A stretch of DNA of 64,000 bases from Arabidopsis thaliana (lineage: Eukaryota > Streptophyta > Magnoliopsida > Brassicales > Brassicaceae), in assembly GCF_000001735.4 (NCBI RefSeq), contig NC_003071.7, positions 18,451,443-18,515,442 on the forward strand. Direction: 5' to 3'. Shown here piece after piece: positions 11,926 through 25,900 of the stretch. A program made the position numbers and the translations under genes. How positions within the stretch are numbered: the first letter of the stretch is position 1; every line of letters starts with the position of its first letter. The notes under the pieces were generated by a model. It ran no database searches. It was not told where the DNA came from and saw only the letters and a program-made list of their open reading frames with translations.

Positions 11926-14900
11926 GCCTCGCCAACTCATTCAACAACTTCATCCTCACTTTTTATTTTTCGTTTTACTTTTTTATTCATTTCTTTTGTT
12001 TTCTAAGACATTGTCATGATGCGTAACAACTCTTTGTTCTTATACATTCAAACTAAAAAAAAAAAGAATGGATAATTAATCGAATAGTTCGATGGCTTTC
12101 TTTGCTGTGAATTATATAAACCCATTATCCTTATGAGTGGCTTCTTCCTATTTGGGTTTTTATGTTTTTCTACGTAAAAGTGTGCTGAGAACATGGGTTT
12201 GTTAATATCACTATAATATAAGTATGATGCAAATAATGTATAATTGTATAACTATTGCATTACTTAATGAACATGTTATAGATTCTGCAGGTGCCAAGAT
12301 TCCTTAAATTTGTAGCAAAAGATCAGCTAAAATTTCAATATTTTTCTGAAACGCAGTTATTTTTAATGCCTTTAAAACAGAGTATTTGAAGTGTAGATTT
12401 TAAGCTATAAGTTTCCTTGAAGAATTTCAGAAAAAAACAATCTTAAAATTTTACACGGGTGTATCACAACAATTGTTTATGTATTAATACAAATTGTTTT
12501 AAAATCTTTTGAGTTCATATAGTATTTTCTCACGCAAAAACAATCTTTATTTCCTATATCGTATTTTATGAAGGTTTTGTGTGGATTGAGTTTGTACGTT
12601 TGAACAAGACTTTATCAATAGGACTCCTTAATTTTAAGATTATCTGTTGAATCGCAAAAACTATATGAAAGCGTTAATGTACAAAAATCTCATTATTGTA
12701 TCAATGGAACTTTGTTTAATTAGCAAGGTGTTGACCATTGACTAAGTTCCTTATTCAAAAGTTTTCAGATTGGAAAAAATCGTCGAAGGCTTTGGGTCAG
12801 AAGTCGCACAGAAAAAAAAAAAGATGAACAGAGATATTCGAAATGACATTATATTCAAGCTCTTTTAGAAATTAAAAAATGTAATAAAATTGGGGATTAG
12901 GTAATATGATAATAGTAGGAAGATGCCTAACACGTTCTAAGGCCATTCTAATATATATTTTGTCAATGATCAAAGATGGGTACAGATGTTAGGTGAAACA
13001 AATCTTTACAATATTAGAAAATATGAATACATACGGAAAGAACAATTTTGATAAGTATTTGATTTATAAAAGTGAAATAGTCAATGATAAAACAAAAACC
13101 AAATAGTATAATCACTAAGTATTACCTATCAATTTATTTGACCAAAACAAAACATATTTAGGAGATCGGAAGAAAGAATTTAGAGAGGACTTCTAAAGGC
13201 GGTCTTGAGCGTGCCATGTTGATCTTTGATTATCATTATCGTGTCATCCTCATCCATTGGCTAAGAAAGGAAAAAAAAACTAAGAGATTAGGTATTTTTA
13301 TAAAAATAAAAGCTTATTTTCACTGTCATGATCAAATTTGTTATTGTAATTACAACTACATATAAATTGAACATATTGTTCTGTTTAACCACGTTTGCAA
13401 ATAATTACTTTTCTAAAGTAATTATTTTGTCCAGATCCATGACATTAGTGTTATTGTTAAGCTATGCACGTCAAATGACAAAATATTCAAATTGACCCTT
13501 AAACGGCTTCCTAGTACTGTTCACTACTGTACATGAAATGAAATGATACTTTGGAAAAGAGAAGTAAATAAATATTAACATAGGAAGGAAGGAGCTACAT
13601 CTCTACTATTTTTATTTTATAAGCTAATCAGAGCATTCCATGTCATACCCCACTCTCACCTCTCGGGCGATTTCACAACCACTCTCACCAAACGCGTGTT
13701 GAGCGCGTGTATACGTTTTCTGTGGGTTCTAACCCACCAAATGGCTTGTTTTGAAACACACTCGCCTCTTTCAAAAAAAGCCTCGAGTGTGTGATTTCAG
13801 TGTTTTTCTCCTTTAATTCCAATTCAAACCCAACCGAAATCAATTGAATTTTTCAAAACCATGTAAACCGAACCGAAATAAAAACACAAACGACAAACTA
13901 TTAATTGTCACTTCCACTATTGATCCAACTCCGACGAACCAGATTGATAATTTTGATTCGATTCCACACAGATAACATATAGTCCAAACCAAATGCAATT
14001 CACAAGAGAGCCAAATTATTACTCTATGTTCGAAGCTTTTTTAACTTGCCACAAATCAATTTACAAAATAAGAAATTGTGCTCAGAAATTTCAGAAGAAT
14101 TCTCGATCATAACTTTATGCGGTGGTGGTGGCTGTGAATAGCCGACATAAGTTGCTACGGTGGGTCTCATAAGAAATTGATTGTGCGAATCAGTAGCTTA
14201 TTGGGCTTTTGTATTAGGCCCATAAAATCGATCGGCCTTGAATAAAAGGAAAATGATTTTTGTTATTAGGCCGAGCTTTTTCCTTGTGCTCTGCTTTTTT
14301 GTGTCATGTTTCTTTACTTGCTCTGTTTCGGGTGATCTGTTTTATTTTCTTTGCTAGCTGAACATAATTCTGATTGTTCTCCATTGTATTTTCCTATGTT
14401 TATGTGAAAGCAAAGAAACATTGGAAAATCACATTATGTGCTCATTGCTCATACTTCATCAACAGATTGTTTATCTATCGTCTCTTCCGTTTCGATCTCT
14501 GCGACTTGTGAGAGCACAAGAGAGAAAAATGGAGAAAAAAAAAAGGAAGAAGATGAGACACCACTCATAGGCTTATTCTGTCTGAAAACATGTAGAAGAA
14601 AAACAACACTTCACATTGTCAAGTCCCAACTTCCAAGCCCGTTACAATAAAATTTGGCCCATTAGTTTTCGACCCAAACGGAAAAAGCTGGATTTATCCA
14701 GCAGCCGACATGGAAGTGACACTGCTTAATATTGAGATTAGACACAAAAAGAAACACTTGATAGAGTTCTAATTCAAATATGGAACAATTAAAAAAAATT
14801 CTCTGTACTACTCTCGGTCTCTAGTCTCCACAATCTCTTACGAAAGAATGATGTCACACTAGTTACTCTCTCCTCCAACGGTAGAGGAACTCTGTAACCT

Positions 14901-15480
14901 TCGACAAGAGGAAAAACCAACTCATAGACCTTGTTGTAGTACAGATGCATTTTAACATGCATGTTATTTTTCCAATTCTCAACAAGGATTAAAAATTACT
15001 TATTTATTCATATGACATATATAAACTAAATGATACAGCATCCTTATTCAGTGCTGGTCCATGAATCTCGACCGATATTCATCCTTCATAAATGACGTCA
15101 ACACACAGAAATATGTTAGTATTTTCTTTTTTTGCCTTAAAAGTGGAAACCAAAATATCTTTAAACCTTTTATGAAATGGCGGTAAATCCAGTACGTTAC
15201 CAGTCTGATCTGATGAAAAGACAGTTTTGCCCCTGACCACGAATTATTTGAAACTTTTATTAGCCCTGTCATATGGACTACTAGAAAGATGCAACTTTTA
15301 AAGAAGACGTATGTGTCCATTCACTTTTATATACTAATTCACATCCACAATTTGATCTGTCACACTTCATTTATTGTAAAGATGCTGCAGGTGGTTTCCA
15401 ATACCGTAAGCAAACTAGGAAAAATATAAAAATGTTGACTTTACAAAATTGGGATATTTATCTTTCTAGAAGAAATTTTA
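11926..15480. other. Intergenic, 3.5 kb, no confident gene
   Basis: Spacer between UCC2 and the oxygenase gene. A segment at about 13,680-13,900 resembles one at 46,880-47,075 at both ends and is listed as a dispersed repeat. Near 14,190-14,270 there are site II-like cores, which could mark an unannotated transcript. The 70-codon ORF at 14438-14650 and the 90-codon ORF at 15048-15320 (minus) show nothing recognisable. Confidence 0.5.
13680..13900. repeat. Dispersed degenerate repeat, copy 1
   Basis: One end reads GCGTGTTGAGCGCGTG, then CTGTGGGT. The other end is AACCGAAATCAATTGAATTT, followed by TCAAAACCATG and AAACCGAACCGAA. The same order of motifs recurs at 46,880-47,075, so this is probably an old non-autonomous element. 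No family is claimed. Confidence 0.45.
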
Positions 15481-15485
15481 ACAAG

Positions 15486-15495
15486 TATATATATA
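15486..15495 (+). promoter_or_regulatory. TATA box of the oxygenase gene
   Basis: A TATATATATA run 67-76 bp upstream of the ATG at 15562, in the usual place for a leader of about 40 nt. Confidence 0.5.
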
Positions 15496-15561
15496 CGCTA
15501 TGCATGTTGCCATACTCTTTAGTATAGTAGTACTAAATACATAAAGAGCAAACAAAAAAAT

Positions 15562-17109
15562 ATGGAGGAAACAAAAATGAGTTTGCTTGATGATTCTTTT
15601 ACAAGTGCAATGACACTTACCAATTCAGGTGTGCCTCAAGTCCCTGATCGCTACGTTCTTCCTCCTTCGCAAAGGCCAGCTCTTGGTTCAAGCTTAGGCA
15701 CCAGCGAGACTACACTTCCTGTCATTGATCTCTCTCTTTTGCACCAACCTTTCCTTCGATCCCTCGCAATCCACGAGATTAGCATGGCCTGCAAGGAGTT
15801 TGGTTTCTTTCAGGTAAAATAAGTCATGCTTTATCACAAATCCAGCAAGTTTTGTGTTTATTTCATGCAAATTCAGTCCAAGCGTTTCCATGCTTAGTCA
15901 CTAGAACTAACTCTGGAGTGAATTTATCACATCTACCAATCATACTTCGGGGATCTCTTAGAAAGACGGCTATTGTCTTCTTGCATTTATTTCATAAGGA
16001 ATAAAGTCCCTGATCAGGGCAAACAACGAAAGAAAAGACAAAATCCTCAATCTCAGTCTTAAATGAGAACACAAAATGCATGCATGCAATGTTTTCTCTA
16101 CTCTGTACGACTGTACAGAACTAAGAGATAAAGGCCCTAACTTTTACTTCCCTACAGGTTATAAACCATGGAATACCATCATCAGTGGTTAACGATGCCT
16201 TAGATGCAGCAACACAGTTCTTCGACTTACCTGTGGAAGAGAAGATGCTTCTGGTGTCTGCAAACGTTCATGAGCCAGTCAGGTATGGCACAAGCCTTAA
16301 CCATTCAACAGACAGAGTTCACTACTGGAGAGATTTCATCAAGCATTACTCTCATCCACTCTCAAAGTGGATCGATATGTGGCCATCAAATCCTCCATGC
16401 TACAAGTAAGTAAAACATTTTTAGGCCAGCTTCACTGTCTCAATATATACAAAACCTAGCTCTCTTTTTTAAAAAGTTGTAACAAAGCTTTGAGTGAAAA
16501 CTGATATTATTTTCTGATTCACACCTACCTTTCAGGGATAAAGTGGGCAAGTATGCAGAGGCAACACATTTGCTACACAAGCAGTTAATAGAAGCTATCT
16601 CAGAAAGCCTGGGACTGGAGAAAAATTACTTACAAGAAGAGATAGAAGAAGGCTCACAAGTCATGGCAGTGAATTGTTATCCAGCATGCCCGGAACCTGA
16701 AATGGCCTTGGGAATGCCACCACACTCAGACTTCAGCTCACTGACCATCTTACTTCAGAGTAGCAAGGGACTCCAGATAATGGACTGCAACAAAAACTGG
16801 GTTTGTGTGCCGTATATAGAAGGAGCTTTGATAGTTCAGCTGGGAGATCAGGTAGAGGTGATGAGCAACGGCATATACAAGAGCGTCATTCATCGTGTAA
16901 CAGTGAACAAAGAAGTCAAAAGGCTATCTTTTGCAAGTCTTCACAGTCTACCTCTGCACAAGAAAATAAGTCCAGCACCAAAACTCGTCAACCCAAACAA
17001 TGCACCAGCCTATGGAGAGTTTAGTTTCAACGATTTTCTGAACTACATCTCAAGCAACGATTTTATACAAGAAAGATTCATTGACACAATAAAGAAAAGC
17101 AGTTCCTAA
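15562..17109 (+). CDS. 2-oxoglutarate/Fe(II)-dependent dioxygenase (DOXC class)
   Basis: Three exons, 15562-15813, 16158-16405 and 16536-17109, join to 1074 nt, 357 aa, typical for plant DOXC enzymes. The N-terminal DIOX_N region includes LPVIDLSLL and ACKEFGFFQVINHGI, the latter spliced exactly at the conserved Gln-Val. The jelly-roll core carries the iron ligands His230 and Asp232 (PPHSDFSS) and His286 (SVIHRV), and the 2-oxoglutarate-binding Arg296-Leu-Ser298. The enzyme should couple decarboxylation of 2-oxoglutarate to oxidation of a small molecule in the cytosol. The sequence is of the flavanone 3-hydroxylase/SRG1/DMR6-like type, but the substrate cannot be read from it. One oddity is GDQVEV where relatives usually have GDxLEV/GDxLQI. 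Recognised as At2g44800. Confidence 0.92.
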
Positions 17110-18480
17110 AGATGATGATGATGATGGCCAAGAATTCAACAAGGCAATTTTCATGGCTCGTCTTTTGAATTATGGATATTGTAGTCCTTATGTGCATCCC
17201 TAATGTATCTACTCTATGCAACAATTATGAAAATGATCACAAAACTGTTTATATATCACATAAAAAGCTTAATGTAATGTCATAAGATTTTCCTTTATTA
17301 TTTTTCCCCTAATGCCTTTCTCATTAGTATCTCTGTTTCTTGAGATATTGGTGCTTCTAAATCAGCCATTGTTTGTTTAATCAGTATCAAAATGTAAGCT
17401 TTTGGATTTATAAGCACTCTAGTAGTTCATAATTTGAGCAGTAGCAACAAAAGTGCTTATATGAATCATTAAGAGACCTTTATTGAATCAGCTATACATC
17501 AATTTGAAAATTTGGGATAACAACAAAGTAGTCGCATTTACATCAAATTTGAGACAAAATAAGCAAAATTTTCAACAGTATATTCGAATTCTCACAAAGT
17601 AGAAACAACGTGAATGCTTTAGGAGTCCAATTAGAATAAATCCAAAGTCTATCGAATTTCTCAAAGCATGGGATCGATACTTACATGAATCAACAAAATA
17701 TCACAAAGTATCCTCCGGAGACTAATCAACGTCGGGAGTAATTTTCCTTTAAACTCTCAAACTACGGCCTTGGCCTCTCGATTCCGGCGGCGACTTCTCG
17801 TCGCGAAGGAGCTCTGTTTTTTTTCTAGCTGTCTCTGTTTTTTTTTTTCTATTATCCGGGATTATCGAGCGTTGGTTATTTATTTTAACCGTAGTTACTT
17901 TGTCATTTACCGTTTGATTTTTTTTTTTTTGGTCGGCTCTCTCTTTTTACTTAGAAAAATCATATAATTTAACTCGTTCGTAAGATATTGTTGGAAAAAA
18001 ATATATAACGTGTAGCATAGGTCTTTAAACTGCTGTCACCAAATCAAAAGATAAAACGGAAATTATTTCAATTAAAGAGATTGTTTTGTTGACGAAGAAG
18101 ATATTAGAGATGTCACTATTTATTATTAATTCAATTTACTTGCTAAACATGAATATATTTTACGAATTTTAGTGTAATACTTTTTGTAACTCTTTTTGAA
18201 ACTCATCTATATATTGCGTATATATTTTTTTGAACTTTCCTAAATTTTCTTGAATATTATTATAAATGAAATTATACAAATACATTTTTTTTTTAATTAT
18301 ACAAATACATTTCGACTGATAGTATTCATCAAAGTAATCAGTAACCTACGTACTTACCAAACGCTAAGATATTAACAGCCTGTTTGCGGTTAAAAAAATG
18401 GCTTCGACATATATACAACATCCTTAAGAGAAGAAAAAATTACACTCGACATAATTAATAACTACTGTTTATAGAAACAA

Positions 18481-19110
18481 AATTTTGGCAGAAAAATATA
18501 GACATAGCGCAAAATGCTAATGCCAAATACCAATGTTAGCAAATTCAAAATTTCACTTTTAAAATAAATATTTATCAGACGAAACAAACAAGAAATGTAA
18601 ATGGCAAAGAATATTTATACGTAGGTTTAGATCCTTCCTTTTTTAAACGCAGTTTACTACTTCGAACAATATCAGCAATACAATATGATAAAATCAAGCA
18701 CTTTTTCAAAATTTGGCTGATACCTTATATATCTATATAACAATAGCTCTGATCTTGCAAAATTTGTTACTACATGAAAATTTATTAATTCCCACACATC
18801 GTGTAGTAAGAAAACAAAAACAAACAACCAAGCAAAACCAATAACAAAAAACATAATTAGCTGTTAAGTTTCATTCTCACAAATCAGTTTTTCGGCAAAG
18901 ACTAGTATAAATACAAGAGGATTCATAAACTAAAACATCTACCATGAGAGAAAAATTAAAACAATTGAAATATGAGTTCCAAATTCCGAAAACAAACCCT
19001 TAAAATCCTTGCATTTAAATTCACACTCAATCTAAAACAAAACTCTTGTGTTCTTCACTTTGCAAACCATTAAAATAATTATAACTTAAAATCATTTTGG
19101 TGTAAAAAGG
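18481..19110. repeat. Diverged tandem duplication, copy 1
   Basis: Shares an ordered series of motifs with 19227-19715: TTGGCA..AAAATA with GCGCAAA; TTTGGCT followed by TAGCTCTGATC and CTTGCAA; ACTACATG, then TTATTAATTC and CACACATCGTGTAGTAAG; AGTTCCAAATT, AACCCTTAAA and CTCCTTG-like text; AACAAAACT, CTTCACTTTGCAAA and AAAGGATCATATAT. Gaps account for the length difference. No ORF is conserved between the copies. Confidence 0.6.
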
Positions 19111-19226
19111 ATCATATATTTAGATTCAAAAAAAAAAAGGATCATATATTTATGAACAGAATTTTTTTTTTAAAACAATTTAAAAACGAACAAATCAATG
19201 AATCCCAATGTACATATTTTTTAAAA

Positions 19227-19715
19227 AAAAATCTTGGCAAAAAAATAGCCATTGCGCAAACTGCAAATGACATATCAGAGTTTCATTCTTTTTTAATCAA
19301 CCATTTATTTCTCTAAATTTGGCTTACCTTGGTATAAGACTAGCTCTGATCACTTGGTCTTGCAATGTAAACTACATGCAAAATTATTAATTCACACACG
19401 TACGGGTGTAGTAAGGACAGAAAAGAAACAAAAAAAATTAAAGATAGTTATCTGTACATTGCGTACTCAAATTCAGAGTAAAATAAATAAAGGACGATTA
19501 AACTAAAAAATTTGGATAAGAGTGAAAAAAAATAAAATTAAAATCTTTAGTTCCAAATTACGCAAGAGAAAAAGAATAAAAACCCTTAAACTCCTTGAAT
19601 TTTAAATTTGCTAAAACAAAACTATTGCTTTTTTTCACTTTGCAAAACATAAATATCACATTGTATAGAACATAAAATCATAATGGCGTAAAAAAGATCA
19701 TATATAAACGAAGGA
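19227..19715. repeat. Diverged tandem duplication, copy 2
   Basis: Second copy of the 18481-19110 segment in the same orientation, shorter through deletions. The clearest matches are at 19315-19420 (to 18710-18812) and 19614-19706 (to 19036-19130). Confidence 0.6.
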
Positions 19716-22700
19716 ACATTAAAAGAAAAAACAAATCAATAGGATGAAGTTTGTTGAAGCTAAGATGCGAAATCTCCAGCTCGGAATTGAATATATATCT
19801 GCATTTGAGCAAGAGTAGTGTCTAAGTACGTACGTACCTACATGCATTCGGTGTATATAAATATATATACTAGTCTTGATCATCCATTTTCAAGATATAT
19901 GAATAATTTATAAGTGCAAGGAAATCAGCAGGCGAGCATGAAACTATCTCGGTTTCAACGGCGCATAGTACACAAGTTGAACAAAATCAGCTCTTGTTAT
20001 ATAATTAGTATAAAATATAAATACATGAATGCGTTTTGGCAACATTATGCGTCATTCCACCAATAGAGTTGTTATAAGCATACAAGGTCAACAAAATATT
20101 TTAAAGACTTTTTCAGTTTTTTGTATTCATATGTTTTTATTTATAGTTTAGCCCATTTGCCACGGGAAATCTGGTTCCATACTTGCATGGTATATTTTAT
20201 GATATTACACACAAAACCGGATAAAGATTTTACAACTTGTTTCGCTTTTATTTAATATTTTTGTTTGTTTCTTTACATAGGAAATATAACTCTAATTGAA
20301 CTACTTTACATAACTATTAATACATCCTACTTCGCGTTTTAAATTGTTAATGCTATATACAAAGAACCAACCAAAGGCGGTTCGAGGGGAGACGTAAGAG
20401 ACAGTACAAGTTTCGTCTATTTTGGTAAAGAAAATCATATATACACAGTTTTTGTCGCTTTGTAGACACTAGACAGAACTTTATAACATGCAAAAGTGAG
20501 TATTTAATGTATTTGACACAGGCACCGTATATAGTAGATTCTATTTATTTTGTTATGTTTTAGAATCTTCCCAAAACAGGAAACAACGTACGATACGATA
20601 GTTTTGCGAATACCACTGTCCTGAGGCAAGTACACTGGTCATACTGGTCATATTTAATTACTTTAACATATACGGAGTATCATAAGTAAAAGTTAGCAAT
20701 ACATGGTCAGAGAATATTAATACTCGTAGCGATCAAATCCTTTGAACTCTGCTTTATTTCAGAGCTCCTAAAAGTATATCCTTATCCACTCTGTTTCATG
20801 CATGACGAGAAGCGTTATTTGACACAAGACAATGCGCCAATTTTATTTTATTTTTTTTCTTTGTATAAGCAAAGGATTTTAGCCTAATTTTACACTGATC
20901 TTTTGAAATATGCATGTGAAAAAATCAAATTATATTATTACAACGTTTATGATGATGAAACGTAATAAATAAATTGAAAGGAATCAAACTCTAATATAAA
21001 CTCTTCAAATAGATTTCAATGACTTTTCAGCAAAAATAAATTCTTAATAAGGGCTATCATGTTCATGCATGAAATGTTCCATACAAGATTAACGGTTTTT
21101 GGTTTTCATTAACTAAAAGACTCAATGTTTATGAAAAAGTGCTAACAATATTATTAGTTGTCGACAAACGCTTCAAATTTGAATATTAAATCGTTGGTGG
21201 TCATCATGAGATGTACCATGTAGTTTGTTAATTTTGAGATATATAGCGTTAACTCGCTTTCACATTTTCGACTCCTATTTGAAACAAAATCATATACGGG
21301 TAGACATATTTATGGTTTTAGTCGAGTAATTTCCGCCGACTATTTTACCCCAAAATTAGACGAGCATTGGTTCAGATCTTTTTTTAGAAAAATGAAAGCT
21401 AAATATTAGTTCTACACTTTTGTATCTAGTTCATGGTTCATGATATCGTAATATTCGTAAATATAGTGGCGCATCATGCAACGAATCCACCGCTTCTTAT
21501 TAATGAACTTTTAATCCACCGTTTGTTACAATTTTAAAGAGTAATATATTGGTGCATACATGGACATTAATCAAATAGCCAGCTGTTATGATTCAGTTGG
21601 GCTAAACTTAAGAAAGAAATGATCAAGTGGGCTACAAATAATCGATGGGAGCCCAAAAGCTTGTTCACCTTTTGTTTTCAGAGGGGATCCAATTGATTTC
21701 TCACTCGTAAATATCCAAGAGAGTTGTATTTAAAACAAAAACAAATTACCAATTCTTTTTTTTTTGAAATATAAAATTCATTAATAAACAAAGAAAATAT
21801 ACTTACAAGACGTTTAGACATTTTTGAACAGAAAACTGGGCCAGTAAAAGCTGGAAATTTTAAGCAAAAACAGAGTATTTTAGAAAAAGAGCCAAAACAA
21901 AAAAAAGAGAGCTAAAGGTCAGCTATAAGTGAGAGATCAAAAGCAAATTACCGATTCAAAAGAAAGATTATTTCAGTTTTGAACTTGAGTAAACCAAGCA
22001 TAAAGCTGTTTTAGTCTATATCATTCAATATGGTTTTATCTCTCAGTTTGATCTTCTTATTAGGTCGAACTTGTGATGAAACCCTTTAGCTTGTTCATAA
22101 ACATATCTGACTGCAGTATGTTTGACAATTGACATGACAACAAAATATGTCTGTTCACAATAAAAATATGTTCCAAAGGCTGGTTATCTTCGAGGGAGCA
22201 ACAAGTGTGATATCAAGTATGTTTATTTCTGAATGTAGCTTCCCAAGGTTATGGAACTGCTCGGGCTTAGATCTTATCTTACCAAAGTAGAATTTCCTCA
22301 GAGGGTTTTGGTGCTGGACTGGGGTTTATACTTGTTAATGATTGTATATCCACTTTCTCACTATCAAACTTTGGCTAAGCTAATATAGACATCAGTATTT
22401 AAAAACATCTGCTTAAACTTAAAAAAAAAATAAAAATAAAAAACTATAACCTTTATCTCTTCTCATAGTTTCTTGCTAATTTAACTGCTGATTTTAAAAT
22501 CAGTTAAAACAAATTCGATACAATGCGAAACCAATACGCTCAAATTCTTTGTTTGGTGATTATTGAGTAATGAGTTATGAGATTGATTTGTAGTGGACGG
22601 TGGCTACATTAATTATATAGAACAAAATAGTTCTAATTGAAAATTAAAAGTACGATTTGAATGATAATTGATGGACTTTGGTCAGATACAAAAGACGGCT

Positions 22701-22820
22701 GGATTTGGACCAGCTCTGTAGACTGATGTGGTCATATGATTGCAATACTTTTTTATTTATTTGATTAAATAATAAATTCACAAATGTGGGACTCGTACGG
22801 ATCTGTGGAAAGTATATACA

Positions 22821-22952
22821 TGTATTAGTATCAACATTTTTTTATATAATACCATGCTATTGCTATCAAATATATACCATTATTCCATTCTAATATTTCA
22901 TATTTTGATGGCATTAGAATAGTATTTTAGTAATAATGTTGATACTAATACA
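22821..22952. mobile_element. 132-bp foldback, MITE-like element
   Basis: Perfect 18-bp inverted termini (TGTATTAGTATCAACATT at 22821-22838 and its reverse complement at 22935-22952). Complementarity continues inward with mismatches: AATACCATGCTATTGCTATC on the left pairs roughly with the inverse of GATGGCATTAGAATAGTATT on the right. Nearly the whole unit can fold into one imperfect hairpin. There is no coding capacity. No clear target-site duplication was found, so a miRNA-like or simple palindromic origin is also possible. Confidence 0.6.
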
Positions 22953-25900
22953 ACGAAAACTACGTTGCACTTTTCAAAACATCTTGATTCAACTAGTCAT
23001 TGTCTTCATTTTCATATCTTTTCTTGCATTTAATCAAATTGTGAACTGGTTTCCATCATCAATCAAGTAACATATCATCAGCATTTATTACTTAAAAATA
23101 TATTCACATATAAGGAAAATATTTTTGCAATTAATTGGCATTACAAAAGAAAGAAAAAAATATATCATGTAATCATTTGAGACTAAAGGAAATAAAATAA
23201 ATATATACTATATCAAAGGCAATAATTTAAGTGGTTGGTGAAATGATATATAAAAAGAAAATAGTCAACAAGAAAAAGAATATGAGGAAAGTGGAAACTT
23301 TGTTTTTCAACAATTCACCTTTGTTGTTTGTGTCTACTTGGGAAAAACTCTATTAAGTATTAAAACAATCCAAGAAACACAGCCCCAAACGAACTTTTTT
23401 AATGATAATTGTTAGATATTCGGTTCAAAGATTTTATACAAAACTTGAAAACATATCTTGCAAGTTTCTTGGCATAGTTCGTTTTGAATGTAAATGCATT
23501 TTTCATTCGCTGAAGAGTATCAATGATTGATAATATACGAGGGAAGTGTAATGATTAGAAAGCTGTATATGTTTTTAGGCTTATTTTTAAAAGGAGAGTA
23601 ACATAGAAAACTACTTAAAGGCGACTGACTCACACAAAAAAAAAACTAAATTCATTTTTTTTTCAATCAACCATGTTAGTTTGTTAGAAACTTAAGTTTA
23701 GGTCTTAGTTTAACAAACGCACGAAATTTCGATAACATTAGATGTTTTAGATATTGTTGTACCATTTACAAAAACTCCTATTATTACTTTGTAAAGTAAA
23801 ATCCAAAAGAATCATTTACAATTAAAAAATTCCGAAAAATTAAAACTTGAGATAGTACAAGAGAACTATTGAGGCCAACTGGGACATGGAAGAAGAAGCT
23901 TCTTTATTACCCAATTAAGTAAATATCCCAAACAATTCCATTTTGCATGTAAACTTAATGTCACTATTCCCTAAATTAAATTACACAAAATTGCAGTGTA
24001 TGTTATGATGATTGTTTGATACTTTATTCCCTCCTAGATATTATCTTAAAGATCAACCTTTGTGTTGAGTAATTTCGTTGTATAGGCTTGTGGAATATAT
24101 ACTTCAATTCTTATCAGACCATAGAGTCAGATCATTTCCACGAATCCTTATAGAAACATTTAGTTATGAAATAAAACACATCCGAAATAACTAGCTATTA
24201 GATATAAGAAAAAATTTAAAAATATTATTGCTCATCACAGATTTTGGAAAAATATATATTCATCTAATCATGTTAATAGTCGCCATATATATACGCACAT
24301 TATTGTTAAATTGAACAATCTTTGTAAAATTATGTTTGTTTTGAATATTCTTATAAACATAGAGAAAATTGCATATTATCTGTTTGTAATGAAACGTATA
24401 TTTATTATATATAGACCGATATACAATAAAGTAGCTAGTAATAGTATTGAACAACAATTGATCACCAAAAGAAAGTTGTTAGCTGGCTTCTGATGGTTTA
24501 ACGGCTCAGTTATGACTTATTCGAGCTGCACCAGATACTGTTAGCTTGCTTTAGTCGACTTTTTTTTTTTTTTTAACAAACAAATGAAAATAGTCGTTAA
24601 GAAGGACTTCATTGTTAGCTACTAACATACATTCATTCATTTGGGTTATATTATGCATGTAGAAAACTCATATGATAAAATGTGCCGAATCGAGCCTAAC
24701 AAACAGGGGACATGGCAGTAAATATAGTTATAAATTTTCTTACACCCTATTACAGAGAAAGGTGAATTTTGTTTTTTTTGTCACAGTGAAATTTGTTTAT
24801 ATATTGAAATATTTATACATGCATAAACTATAAACTATAGTTATAAGTGTAATTGTCTCTCTTTGCCCTTTTTCTTTATTTCAAGAATGGTAGCTTAAGT
24901 ATATAAGTTTTACTTGTAAATAAGTTTTGGTAGTATATAGAAGAATCCGAGTAGAAAACTCATACTAAGTACTATAGAGCATGAGAAATAAGAAATTCAT
25001 AATGTAGTTTATCGTATGAGTTGACTGGATGATAGATACCATAAATATATTAAGTTAAAAGATTCTACTAAACGAAGACCAACTGCAAAGCTACGTATAT
25101 ATTTATCCACTGCGTAAACTAAACTTTTTCTCTACATCGATCTCTCAATCTTTGGTCGGTTCACTTTACAAATCATAAATATATAAGAGTCGGTTTAGTT
25201 CTTTACAAAAAATCAACATCGATCAAAGTTGATGTCATGGCTATCACTCCATTCTTCTCTGTTGGCCTCCTTTAAAATTTACCTCTTAATTTTCTTTTGG
25301 TATGGAAAGAAGAAATACTCTTTAATGTTTTCCGTAACAACGTGGACAAATGGTCCCGAAAGAAGAAATGGCCAATGTAAATGATATTGAAATAGTCCCA
25401 TCGGAAAAAAGAGTGAAGAAATTAAACATTATAAAGAACCAATTAATGGCTTTTGTGGTGTGTAGTATTGTGTCCACAAATATATGAATGGTCACGTTGG
25501 TTTGATATATCCAAAACGATGACATTTAAATCGGGGAATGTAAGTAAAGTACGTGTCATAACCAATAGTTCTAAAGTGGTGCATGCAATTTTTGTTTATT
25601 ACAAAACAAGAAATTTGTTCCCAATCGATTGGAACACCAAATCACTTTAATTGCTTAAGCACTTTGATCGTATTCCTAACGAAGACATTTTCCACGCGTT
25701 CCATGTGCATCTCCTCCTCAGTATCTATGGTTTATCGTGTAAATTAAAACTCCTTTCTTCAAGTTAGTTCATAGTCTACATAATTCTTTTTACTGCATAT
25801 AACATATAATATTCTGTAAGATATCAAGAATCTAAAAGTGTTTTTATTACTAGTGTCCCACGTGGGTAACATTTGAAATGCATTCAAACGATGTGATAAT

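Noticed and set aside
24260..24493. Overlapping ORFs on both strands
   Set aside because: Near-mirror AT-rich ORFs of 60-65 codons with no supporting signal on either strand.
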